5,093 bases of DNA from SAR324 cluster bacterium (GTDB taxonomy: Bacteria > SAR324 > XYD2-FULL-50-16), in assembly GCA_002401295.1 (NCBI GenBank), contig NVSR01000181.1:1-5093 (forward strand), given 5' to 3'. The notes beneath the pieces were generated by a model that did no database searches, was not told the DNA's origin, and saw nothing but the letters and a program-made list of their open reading frames with translations. The position numbers and the translations under genes were made by a program. Below are positions 1-5,093 of the stretch, in pieces. Positions within the stretch are counted from its first letter, which is position 1. Each line of letters starts with the position of its first letter.

Positions 1-92
1 ACAGGTAAGTTGGAGTAAGCGCAGCGTCTCCAACTCAGGATATCCTGGGAAAGGAAGACTTCATCGGAAGAATAATTTTCTTCCAACTCCAT
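1..92 (-). CDS. Possible 5' end of an unidentified gene, divergent from htpG (partial)
   Basis: Reading leftward from an ATG at 92-90, the frame stays open to the window edge (30 codons). An in-frame stop lies upstream at 119-117. The peptide begins MELEENYSSDEVF and continues with a QDILSWRRCAYSNLP segment. It is acidic then mixed, and looks more protein-like than the competing plus-strand frame over the same bases. There is no clear Shine-Dalgarno sequence before the ATG, only a weak CAGG too far upstream. I do not recognise a family from these 30 residues and see no signal peptide. If real, it is divergently arranged with htpG across about 160 bp. The short length makes this tentative; the region could instead be non-coding. 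Confidence 0.35.
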   Translation of the reverse strand, partial: MELEENYSSDEVFLSQDILSWRRCAYSNLP

Positions 93-139
93 TAAGCTGA
101 AAATCAAGCCTGAGAGTTAACTACTTGAATGATGAAATA

Positions 140-172
140 ATTGATAATGAAGAGTTTTACTTTGACCATTTA
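140..172 (+). promoter_or_regulatory. Tentative heat-shock-like (sigma-32 type) promoter for htpG
   Basis: ATTGATA at 140-146 matches five of seven bases of the sigma-32 -35 consensus CTTGAAA. GACCATTTA at 164-172 resembles the -10 consensus CCCCATnTA, sharing CCAT-T-TA. The spacing is slightly longer than usual. The same stretch also offers a plain TTGACC hexamer at 162-167, but no good -10 follows it at standard distance. htpG is a classic sigma-32 target in proteobacteria, so the match is worth recording, but it is weak and AT-rich sequence gives chance hits. No CIRCE-type inverted repeat is visible. Confidence 0.2.
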
Positions 173-252
173 AAAAATAGATTTTAACCTAAGTTGTATT
201 TTTCCAAACACATTAATTTGGTTCATCACTTCAATTTTCAAAAAGTAGATCT

Positions 253-2130
253 ATGAGCGAAGAGCAAGCAAAAGGTAAGGTAGAAGAATTTAAGTTCCAG
301 GCTGATATGTCACAGCTTCTGCATCTAATTACTCATTCCCTCTATACTCACCGAGAAATCTTTCTACGGGAATTAGTTTCTAATGCATCGGATGCCTTGA
401 ACAAGTTGCATTTTGCTTCCTTGACTGACGACAAGATCTTGGGAGACGACGCAGAACTAAAGATTGATATCTCCCTGGACGAAGAGAAGAAGACCTTCAG
501 CATTACAGATAACGGCGTGGGCATGACTCACGACGAATTAGTCTCTAATATCGGTACCATCGCCAGCTCAGGAACCTCCAAGTTCATGAAGCAACTAACT
601 GGTGATAAAGACAAGGACATGGAGCTGATTGGTCGCTTCGGAGTTGGATTTTATGCTGTTTTCATGGTGGCAGACGAAGTTACCGTTGAGAGTACATCTC
701 AAGAAACAGGGGAAGCTCATCGCTGGATTTCCGAAGGAACCGGATCTTACACTATCGAAAAAATCGAGCGGGAACAACGAGGAACAACAATCTCCTTCAC
801 TTTCAAAGAAAGTGCGGAAGAGTTTGCTCAGAAGTGGAAGATCGAAAATACTATCAAGAAGTACTCTGATTTTGTTTCCTTCCCTATCAGCATCAATGAC
901 GAAAAAGCCAATAAAGAGATTGCTCTTTGGGCTCGCAACAAAAGTGATGTATCGGATGAAGACTATAAAGAGTTCTTCAAGTATATTTCTCATGGTCAGG
1001 CCGACCCTATGGACTGGCTACACCTGAGTGTGGAAGCACCTGTTCAGTTCAAGTCCGTTTTGTTTGTCCCTAAAGAGGCGGATCGTGACATGTTCACGCA
1101 AAACCTGGATTCCAAGATCCATCTTTATGTGAAGCGTGTTTTCATCCAGGATGATTGCAAGGACTTGATCCCACAGTGGCTACGATTCGTACATGGTGTC
1201 GTTGACTCAGAAGATCTGGACTTGAATATTTCTCGTGAAGTCACTCAGTCTTCTCCTGTGATGGAAAAGATCAGCAAGTATTTAGTTCGCAAGCTGCTGA
1301 GCGAGTTCAAAGGCTGGGCCACTAAAGACGAAGAGAAGTACGGCGAATTCTGGAAGAATTTCGGTAACTTCATCAAAGAAGGAATCCACGTAGATTTCTC
1401 CAACCGGGAAAAGTTGGTTGAGCTCTATCGTGCTGAGTCTTCTCTGGAAGCAGACAAGCTAGTTTCCTTAGCTGACTACACAGAGCGCATGAAAGAAGGT
1501 CAGGATGAGATCTACTATGTTTACGGCAAAAACCGTGCAGCCATTGAGCAGAATCCAAACCTGGAATACTTCAAGAAGAATGACATCGAAGTTCTTTACC
1601 TCTATGAAGAAATCGATACCTTTATCATGCCTTCCCTGGGGCCATACAAGGAAAAACAAGTTGTTGGTATTGATAAAGCTGACCTGAAGCTGAACGATGA
1701 AGACGATGATCCCAACGTAATGGAAGAAGGTGAGAAGAAAACCTTGCTGGAAGCTTTCAAAACACTACTGGGAGACCGTGTTGAAGATGTGATTGAGTCC
1801 CAACGTCTGGTAGACAGTGCTTGTACTCTGGTTAGCCCCAAAGAAAGCATGGACGCCAACATGGAACGCATGATGAAAATGATGGATCAGAACTTCAAAG
1901 GCGGCAAGCGTGTCATGGAAGTCAATCTGAAGAATTCTTTGATCAAGCATTTGGCGAAGATTCAACATCGCTTCCCTGAAGATCCTCTACTGACAGAGTG
2001 CATCGAGCAACTTTACGAAGGTGCTTGCCTGCAGGAAGGTTCTCTGGAAGATCCAACGAAGATGGTTCCTCGTGCTACCAGCATCATGGAAAAAGCCACA
2101 GACCTCTACTTGAAGTCTTTGGAAAATTAA
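253..2130 (+). CDS. htpG: Molecular chaperone HtpG (bacterial Hsp90)
   Basis: ATP-dependent cytosolic homodimeric chaperone of the Hsp90 family; it clamps and remodels client proteins, usually working with DnaK. The 625-residue product is full length (E. coli HtpG is 624). The N-terminal GHKL ATPase domain (about 12-220) shows the E40 and N44 region (EIFLRELVSNASDAL), DNGVGM at 86-91, the lid and glycine stretch GTIASSGTSKF at 101-111, and GRFGVGFYAVF at 127-137. The middle domain carries the catalytic-loop arginine R329 within NISREVTQSSPVMEKI. The C-terminal dimerisation domain follows, with no MEEVD tail, as expected in bacteria. The ATG at 253 gives the standard N-terminus, and no alternative fits. 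The ribosome site is poor: only the purine-rich AAAAAGTAGA precedes it. The gene stands alone, with hairpins 8 bp after its stop and a convergent neighbour. Identity is certain; heat-shock control is inferred from the family. Confidence 0.98.
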   Translation: MSEEQAKGKVEEFKFQADMSQLLHLITHSLYTHREIFLRELVSNASDALNKLHFASLTDDKILGDDAELKIDISLDEEKKTFSITDNGVGMTHDELVSNIGTIASSGTSKFMKQLTGDKDKDMELIGRFGVGFYAVFMVADEVTVESTSQETGEAHRWISEGTGSYTIEKIEREQRGTTISFTFKESAEEFAQKWKIENTIKKYSDFVSFPISINDEKANKEIALWARNKSDVSDEDYKEFFKYISHGQADPMDWLHLSVEAPVQFKSVLFVPKEADRDMFTQNLDSKIHLYVKRVFIQDDCKDLIPQWLRFVHGVVDSEDLDLNISREVTQSSPVMEKISKYLVRKLLSEFKGWATKDEEKYGEFWKNFGNFIKEGIHVDFSNREKLVELYRAESSLEADKLVSLADYTERMKEGQDEIYYVYGKNRAAIEQNPNLEYFKKNDIEVLYLYEEIDTFIMPSLGPYKEKQVVGIDKADLKLNDEDDDPNVMEEGEKKTLLEAFKTLLGDRVEDVIESQRLVDSACTLVSPKESMDANMERMMKMMDQNFKGGKRVMEVNLKNSLIKHLAKIQHRFPEDPLLTECIEQLYEGACLQEGSLEDPTKMVPRATSIMEKATDLYLKSLEN

Positions 2131-2137
2131 GTTTCGA

Positions 2138-2185
2138 AGGGAGTAAAAAAAACTCCCTACAATAGGGCGGGGTTACACCCCCGCC
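2138..2185 (+). terminator. Hairpin pair downstream of htpG, probable terminator region
   Basis: Eight bases after the htpG stop, AGGGAGT (2138-2144) and ACTCCCT (2152-2158) form a perfect 7-bp stem closed by a loop of seven A. It is followed by a GC-rich stem, GGCGGGG (2166-2172) with CCCCGCC (2179-2185), around a 6-base loop. Neither has a proper U-tract on the plus strand (ACAATA and TTAAAT follow). Termination in this direction may therefore be partial, or these may act as 3'-end stabilising structures. The position at the end of htpG supports a 3'-end role. Confidence 0.4.
2145..2185 (-). terminator. Rho-independent terminator of the ada-like gene
   Basis: Read leftward, the RNA first meets the GC-rich stem (2185-2179 with 2172-2166), whose loop contains the gene's own stop codon. 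It then meets a short CCCTA-TTG-TAGGG stem (2167-2155). After a two-base AG comes a run of eight T (2152-2145). Stem plus U8 is the standard intrinsic terminator layout. The two stems share bases 2166-2167, so they cannot both form completely. Placing the stop inside the terminator makes the 3' untranslated region exceptionally short. Confidence 0.55.
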
Positions 2186-3051
2186 TTAAATCCCCCCATT
2201 TCCTCTGTTGCCTCCCAGCCCAAAATCGCTTTCTTACGTGACGATCCCCAACGATAATGGTGAATGCGACCGGTTTTCGCAATCACACGATGGCAAGGAA
2301 TCATATAACCCACCGGATTAATCGCAATCGCAGTAGCTGCAGCGCGGAAAGCTTTTGGTTTTCCAATGTAAGCCGCAATGTCCTGATAACTGACCAAGCG
2401 ACCTCTGGGAATACTCAATAAAGCTCTCCACACATTGATCTGAAAATTGGTCCCCTTCAGCAGCAAATGGAAAGATTTAGATTTTTGGGTTCGCTCTCGA
2501 CTGAAGATGTGATCCACAATGGGAGAAACTTCCTTTGAATTTTCAGTAAGAGTTGCTTCAGGCCAACTTTTTTGTAATGCCTCCAGTGCCTGGGCAGGAT
2601 CATCATCTTCCACAAAACCCAAGTGGCAGATACCTCGTTCCGTTTTGGCTAAAAGACATTGCCCAAAGGGAGATTGCTGAAAAGCATATTCAATATTCAG
2701 TCCCTCACCCTTTTTTTTGAACTCCCCGGGGGTCATGGCTTCAAAGGTTACAAAGAGGTCATGCAAACGACTGGATCCAGAGAGGCCTACGTCCAAAGAA
2801 GTATCCAGCAAATTTTGTGATTCCTCTAATTTCCCTTTTGTATATTCCAGTGTCAAAAACTGCAGGAATTGCATCGGACTAATGCCAACCCAGCGCTTAA
2901 ACAATCGGTTGAAGTGATACTTGCTCAAATGCACACTGGAAGCCAGTTCATCCAAAGTGGGTTGGGATTTAAAGTTCTGCTCCACAAAGCGAATCACTTT
3001 TTCAATACGGTAATAATCTTCTGATTTTTGAGAATAATTGACGTCATTCAT
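2173..3051 (-). CDS. AraC-type regulator fused to O6-methylguanine-DNA methyltransferase (Ada-like)
   Basis: Repairs O6-alkylguanine by moving the alkyl group to its own cysteine in a suicide reaction; the N-terminal part is a DNA-binding regulator. Residues about 15-115 form an AraC/XylS domain with two helix-turn-helix units (about 33-52 and 82-103). Residues about 120-195 match the ribonuclease-like half of Ada/MGMT, and 200-282 the catalytic half, starting at FQINVWRALLSIPRGRLVSY. Key residues align with human MGMT by spacing from the active site: Y222 (Tyr114), R236 arginine finger (Arg128), N245 (Asn137), C253-H254 in IPCHRV (Cys145-His146), and E280 (Glu172). The protein has 292 residues against about 354 for E. 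coli Ada. It lacks the N-terminal zinc/four-cysteine phosphotriester domain, so how methylation would switch on transcription is unclear. AGAGGTG at 3062-3056 is a good ribosome site for the chosen ATG. The gene is single, convergent with htpG and divergent from the transporter. Catalytic assignment is strong; the regulatory targets are inference. Confidence 0.94.
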   Translation of the reverse strand: MNDVNYSQKSEDYYRIEKVIRFVEQNFKSQPTLDELASSVHLSKYHFNRLFKRWVGISPMQFLQFLTLEYTKGKLEESQNLLDTSLDVGLSGSSRLHDLFVTFEAMTPGEFKKKGEGLNIEYAFQQSPFGQCLLAKTERGICHLGFVEDDDPAQALEALQKSWPEATLTENSKEVSPIVDHIFSRERTQKSKSFHLLLKGTNFQINVWRALLSIPRGRLVSYQDIAAYIGKPKAFRAAATAIAINPVGYMIPCHRVIAKTGRIHHYRWGSSRKKAILGWEATEEMGGFKAGV

Positions 3052-3055
3052 AATA

Positions 3056-3062
3056 CACCTCT
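3056..3062 (-). promoter_or_regulatory. Shine-Dalgarno site of the ada-like gene
   Basis: On the minus strand this reads AGAGGTG. The AGAGG core sits six bases before the ATG at 3051-3049. It supports this start over later in-frame options and is one of the few strong ribosome sites in the window. Confidence 0.7.
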
Positions 3063-3090
3063 GTTACTGGCTGTAGGATGGATTAGTACT

Positions 3091-3132
3091 GAATTGCAAA
3101 TACCTGGAGTATTGAATTGCGAATACTTGGAG
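3091..3132. repeat. Two tandem imperfect direct repeats, 23-bp period, upstream of the ada-like gene
   Basis: GAATTGCAAATACCTGGAG (3091-3109) recurs as GAATTGCGAATACTTGGAG (3114-3132). They agree at 17 of 19 bases, with starts 23 bp apart, roughly two helical turns. The pair lies 40-81 bp upstream of the ada-like start codon, a usual place for an activator site. Each copy contains AATTGC(A/G)A, loosely similar to the AAAGCGCA Ada box, though on the strand opposite to the gene. AraC-family regulators commonly bind direct repeats, so an autoregulatory operator is plausible. The transporter to the right could also be the target. Confidence 0.5.
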
Positions 3133-3218
3133 CAAGAACGGTACCCATCAAATTCTAGTAATTTTATTTTATCCAGCTCCCTTTTACCTTCTTTCATAAT
3201 GAAAATACCACCCCTTTC

Positions 3219-3268
3219 ACCACCCGAATCTTGCTATCATTTTGAGCAAGATTCGGGTGGTTGTTTAT
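3219..3268 (+). terminator. Strong rightward intrinsic terminator or attenuator hairpin
   Basis: CCACCCGAATCTTGCT (3220-3235) and AGCAAGATTCGGGTGG (3245-3260) are perfect complements. With the flanking A3219-T3261 pair they make a 17-bp uninterrupted stem around a nine-base loop. TTGTTTAT follows on the plus strand, giving a U-rich tail; the minus strand has no T-run after the stem, so it should act rightward. No rightward gene precedes it in the window: the gene to the left is on the other strand. It could therefore end a small RNA made from the spacer, attenuate the transporter whose start is 79 bp past the tail, or block antisense reading from the ada-like promoter region. Confidence 0.65.
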
Positions 3269-3282
3269 ACCTCTGAGGATTC

Positions 3283-3315
3283 ATGATGAGCATATATTTA
3301 TTTACTCGATCTTAA
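3283..3315 (+). CDS. Possible 10-codon leader peptide upstream of the EamA transporter
   Basis: A good ribosome site, GAGGA at 3275-3279, is followed by two adjacent ATG codons (3283 and 3286); the second has the better spacing of about seven bases. The reading frame encodes MMSIYLFTRS and ends at TAA 3313-3315. The final A of that stop is the first base of another ATG (TAATG). It begins just after the 17-bp hairpin. The peptide has no obvious run of one regulatory amino acid, so classic amino-acid attenuation is not indicated. Such a short frame could occur by chance; the support is the ribosome site and the overlap with the next frame. Confidence 0.3.
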   Translation: MMSIYLFTRS

Positions 3316-3350
3316 TGCACAACATAATCAGAATGCTTGGTATCAAATGA
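3315..3350 (+). CDS. Possible 11-codon leader peptide linking to the EamA start
   Basis: It begins at the ATG overlapping the previous mini-frame's stop, encodes MHNIIRMLGIK, and ends at TGA 3348-3350. That stop overlaps the transporter ATG at 3347 in an ATGA arrangement. It has no ribosome site of its own, so it would rely on ribosomes re-starting after the first mini-frame. TAATG and ATGA junctions are the usual geometry of translational coupling. Its existence as a translated frame is inference. Confidence 0.25.
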   Translation: MHNIIRMLGIK

Positions 3351-4348
3351 ATCCTATGAAAACGGAAAAACAACAAGCCCCAAATCAAAAGCAGAGTCCT
3401 GATTCACCTAAAAAACGGACTTCCAATCCAGTCATAGGTAAAAAGGAATGGGGATTGATTTTGATCCTATCTTTACTATGGGGAGGTTCCTTTTTCTTTG
3501 TGGAGGTGGCGGTCAAGGAGCTATCGGCCCTCACCATCGTCTTTTACCGTGTTGCTTTGGCTGCTGCTCTACTACTGGGATTCTTACGCTGGCAGGGCAA
3601 AAAAATGCCTACTTCTCCAGGATTATGGGCCTGCTTCCTAGTGATGGGAGCACTCAACAACCTCATTCCTTTCAGTCTGATTGCATGGGGACAAAGTCAT
3701 ATTGAGAGTAGCTTGGCATCTATTCTCAATGCTGCGACTCCCATTTTTAGTGTAATCCTGGCACATTTTTTAACGAAAGAAGAGCGACTTACTTTTAACC
3801 GCATTACCGGAGTTTTAATCGGCTGGTTGGGTGTCTCCCTACTCATCGGCTGGGACTCACTGCAAGGGTTTAGTTTTCATGTGATGGGGCAAGTAGCTGT
3901 TTTGGGAGCCGCCTGTTCTTATGCACTGGCAGCAATTTACGGACGACGGTTTAAGGGACTGGATCCCATCATTGTCGCTACTGGTATGCTCTGCGGTTCA
4001 ACGATCATGATTAGCCCTATCGTTTTCATTGTGGCGCCCCCTTGGACTGTAACTCCCAGCTACCAGACTTGGATGGCTTTGATTGGACTTGCCTGCCTCA
4101 GCACGGCATTGGCTTATATTATCTACTTCCGTGTATTGGAAGTTGCCGGTGCCACAAATATTCTATTGGTGACTTTCTTGATACCCGTGAGTGCCATTTC
4201 CTTGGGAGTTGTTATTTTGGGGGAACAATTGAGTAGCAATGTCTTGGCTGGTATGTGTTTGATCTTTCTGGGGCTACTTGCGATTGATGGGCGTTTGCTG
4301 ACTAAGTGGAAACAAAAACGAAAGACGAGTCAGACTTCACTGCGTTGA
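3347..4348 (+). CDS. EamA-family (DMT superfamily) membrane transporter
   Basis: Ten-helix inner-membrane permease of the drug/metabolite transporter superfamily, 333 residues. Members export amino acids, metabolites or drugs, or import nucleotide-type solutes; the substrate cannot be told from sequence. Two EamA repeats are visible, about 37-167 and 181-314. Hydrophobic segments lie near 35-53, 62-82, 92-115, 120-142, 151-168, 180-199, 206-229, 241-262, 269-292 and 297-315. Family signatures include LLWGGSFFFVEVAV in helix 1, FYRVALAA in helix 2, LNAATPIFSVILAHFLTKEERLT at the end of helix 4, and LIPVSAISLGVVILGEQLS in helix 9. A hydrophilic lysine- and glutamine-rich tail (1-33) precedes helix 1 and is longer than usual; a basic tail ends the protein. 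The start at 3347 is the only upstream ATG in frame after the stop at 3287, with M4 as an alternative. Its own ribosome site is weak, consistent with coupling to the mini-frames before it. Confidence 0.92.
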   Translation: MNPMKTEKQQAPNQKQSPDSPKKRTSNPVIGKKEWGLILILSLLWGGSFFFVEVAVKELSALTIVFYRVALAAALLLGFLRWQGKKMPTSPGLWACFLVMGALNNLIPFSLIAWGQSHIESSLASILNAATPIFSVILAHFLTKEERLTFNRITGVLIGWLGVSLLIGWDSLQGFSFHVMGQVAVLGAACSYALAAIYGRRFKGLDPIIVATGMLCGSTIMISPIVFIVAPPWTVTPSYQTWMALIGLACLSTALAYIIYFRVLEVAGATNILLVTFLIPVSAISLGVVILGEQLSSNVLAGMCLIFLGLLAIDGRLLTKWKQKRKTSQTSLR

Positions 4349-4364
4349 TAACGAAGAATCTGAC
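4329..4364 (+). other. Weak hairpin spanning the transporter stop codon
   Basis: GTCAGACTTC (4329-4338) pairs with GAAG-AA-TCTGAC (4353-4364), ten base pairs with a two-base bulge and a 14-base loop that contains the TGA stop. There is no U-tract after it, so intrinsic termination is doubtful. Confidence 0.25.
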
Positions 4365-4383
4365 CACGAAAGGGCTGCGTTAG

Positions 4384-4415
4384 ATAGTCAGCATTTACAG
4401 GTTTACGTTGACTAT
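4384..4415. other. Inverted repeat between convergent transporter and DUF2721 genes
   Basis: ATAGTCAGC (4384-4392) pairs with GTTGACTAT (4407-4415), nine pairs including one G-U, around a 14-base loop. It sits in the 155-bp spacer between two convergent genes, where 3'-end structures are expected. No T-run follows on either strand. The rest of the spacer (4416-4503) is AT-rich with no gene I can support. Confidence 0.3.
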
Positions 4416-4503
4416 GGGAGTAGCTCGATTAATCTTTGGATAACACTATTAATAATATAACTTCATCATGAACGGCTTCAATCGTAAAAATTGACCTGCT
4501 TGC

Positions 4504-4887
4504 CTATGATTCTATGTTCTCTAATTCAGCATTGATGGCATCCATTGAGATCACCACTTCATAGAGCGAGAACAATAGTGAGATGGATAAGGTGATCAAA
4601 CTCATTCCAAAAAGCCATTTTCCAACCAAGTCAACCTCCAGGAAAAGAGAGAGCATCGAGAAGGTACACAAGAGGAAACTGACGACTCCAAAGGTCTGCA
4701 TCAGTTTGATAAGCAAGAGCCGTTTCCTCAAATTGGACAATTGCCGAAGAATAATCTCCCGCATTTCTTCTTTATTTGCCCCATTGAGCTGTCGAATCAG
4801 TTGAGCTAAAACCAAAAACCGATTGGTGTAGGCCAACAAGAGCAGGGAGATTGCCGGAAATAAAAGGGCGGGTGTTGTGAAGCTCAT
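4504..4887 (-). CDS. DUF2721 family membrane protein
   Basis: Small integral membrane protein of unknown function, 127 residues, matching the DUF2721 pattern: the N-terminal stretch TTPALLFPAISLLLLAYTNR followed by FLVLAQLIRQL is characteristic. Three hydrophobic segments are visible, about 5-25, 58-82 and 90-112. Between the first two lies a charged loop (about 35-57, with EEMREIILRQLSNLRKRLLL) that may be helical and cytosolic. The length is close to the family norm and nothing appears truncated. The ATG at 4887 puts the conserved motif at the extreme N-terminus as in relatives, and no other in-frame start lies upstream before a stop. There is no recognisable Shine-Dalgarno sequence before it (CAGTACCTTCTT). 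It converges on the transporter and is divergent from an exported protein, so it is probably transcribed alone. Family assignment is confident; no biochemical role can be given. Confidence 0.88.
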   Translation of the reverse strand: MSFTTPALLFPAISLLLLAYTNRFLVLAQLIRQLNGANKEEMREIILRQLSNLRKRLLLIKLMQTFGVVSFLLCTFSMLSLFLEVDLVGKWLFGMSLITLSISLLFSLYEVVISMDAINAELENIES

Positions 4888-4917
4888 AAGAAGGTACTGT
4901 TTGTTTATATTTTGAAT

Positions 4918-4930
4918 GTGACATAGTCAC
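4918..4930. promoter_or_regulatory. Short inverted repeat in a divergent promoter region
   Basis: GTGAC-ATA-GTCAC has perfect five-base arms around three bases. It lies 31 bp upstream of the DUF2721 start and 14 bp left of a candidate -35 of the rightward gene, where a regulator could affect both. A 5-bp-arm palindrome can easily be chance. Confidence 0.25.
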
Positions 4931-4943
4931 TGATAATCACAGA

Positions 4944-4974
4944 TTGAACATTTAATACTGGGCTCTCATATACA
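4944..4974 (+). promoter_or_regulatory. Candidate sigma-70-type promoter for the exported protein gene
   Basis: TTGAAC (4944-4949) and TATACA (4969-4974) resemble -35 and -10 hexamers, with a 19-base spacer that is slightly long. Transcription would start near 4981, leaving a leader of about 20 bases that includes the ribosome site. Position is good, match quality moderate. Confidence 0.35.
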
Positions 4975-5001
4975 AACAGACAACCCAAATTGAGAAAAGG
5001 T

Positions 5002-5093
5002 ATGTTCAAAAAAATATTCGGTTTATTGGTAGTTGCAGGCTTATCCTCCGGAGCGGTAATGGCGGAAACAGATCAAACGGGGGCCGTCATCTT
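5002..5093 (+). CDS. Exported protein, N-terminal fragment (runs off window)
   Basis: The ATG at 5002 follows a purine-rich ribosome site (TGAGAAAAGG at 4991-5000; the GAG lies seven bases from the start). The 30 visible codons begin with a typical Sec signal peptide: MFKK basic start, hydrophobic core IFGLLVVAGLSSGAV, and a VMA cleavage motif, with predicted cleavage after residue 21 before ETDQTG. The mature protein would be periplasmic, outer-membrane or secreted. Only nine mature residues are present, so no family can be named. It is divergent from DUF2721 with a 114-bp spacer. Confidence 0.8.
   Translation, partial: MFKKIFGLLVVAGLSSGAVMAETDQTGAVI

Noticed and set aside
2..100. Plus-strand frame open from the left edge to TGA at 98-100, as a possible 3' end of an upstream gene
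   Set aside because: The peptide is rich in arginine, serine and asparagine without a natural pattern, and the minus-strand frame over the same bases looks better. It cannot be fully excluded.
124..148. TTGAAT (125-130) and GATAAT (143-148) as a sigma-70 promoter for htpG
   Set aside because: The spacer is only 12 bases, too short for a working promoter of this type.
595..1968. Several 60-130 codon open frames inside htpG on both strands
   Set aside because: They are shadows of the strongly conserved htpG frame, with no independent start signals or recognisable domains.
3028..3276. 82-codon plus-strand open frame across the ada-like start and the spacer
   Set aside because: It overlaps the 5' end of the ada-like gene on the other strand, runs through the direct repeats and the 17-bp hairpin, lacks a ribosome site and has no family-like motif.
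3293..3298. TATATT as a -10 element for the transporter
   Set aside because: The hexamer is good, but no -35 element sits 16-18 bases upstream, and AT-rich spacers give such matches by chance.
3448..4236. Two alternative-frame open frames inside the transporter gene
   Set aside because: They are shadow frames: the main frame has ten clean membrane segments and family motifs, and these have none.
4468..4494. Short plus-strand frame (MNGFNRKN) in the spacer after the transporter
   Set aside because: Eight codons, no ribosome site and no link to neighbouring frames.
4583..4804. 73-codon plus-strand frame opposite the DUF2721 gene
   Set aside because: It is antisense to a clear DUF2721 match, and its lysine- and serine-rich peptide looks like a reverse-strand artefact.
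1..5093. CRISPR array, tRNA, rRNA, insertion sequence or toxin-antitoxin pair
   Set aside because: No regularly spaced repeats, cloverleaf, transposase motif, terminal inverted repeats or small toxin/antitoxin gene pair was seen.

Overview
The window reads as an ordinary stretch of chromosome from a Gram-negative bacterium. The evidence is a bacterial-type HtpG, an Ada-like repair protein, a ten-helix EamA transporter, a DUF2721 membrane protein and a Sec signal peptide. Coding DNA looks moderate in GC and the spacers are AT-rich. The protein style fits a proteobacterium-like lineage, but nothing here fixes the genus. I saw no transposase, integrase, phage gene, CRISPR array, tRNA or rRNA.

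Layout from left to right. Positions 1-92 may hold the start of an unidentified minus-strand gene, divergent from htpG. A roughly 160 bp spacer follows, then htpG (253-2130, +). A compact block of overlapping hairpins separates htpG from a convergent minus-strand gene (2173-3051) that fuses an AraC-type DNA-binding domain to an O6-methylguanine-DNA methyltransferase. The next spacer (3052-3346) is the most structured non-coding part. It holds a tandem 23-bp-period repeat close upstream of the ada-like gene, a perfect 17-bp hairpin with a U-rich tail that looks like a rightward terminator, and two tiny overlapping reading frames. Those frames lead directly into the EamA/DMT transporter gene (3347-4348, +). 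A DUF2721 gene (4504-4887, -) converges on the transporter. It is divergent from an exported protein that starts at 5002 and runs off the window.

The genes do not form one operon: orientations alternate, and each complete gene appears to be its own transcription unit. The shared themes are protein quality control (HtpG), repair of alkylated DNA (Ada-like) and transport or envelope functions. I find no convincing undescribed multi-gene system. The parts most worth testing are the leader in front of the transporter (terminator hairpin plus coupled mini-ORFs) and the repeat in front of the ada-like gene.
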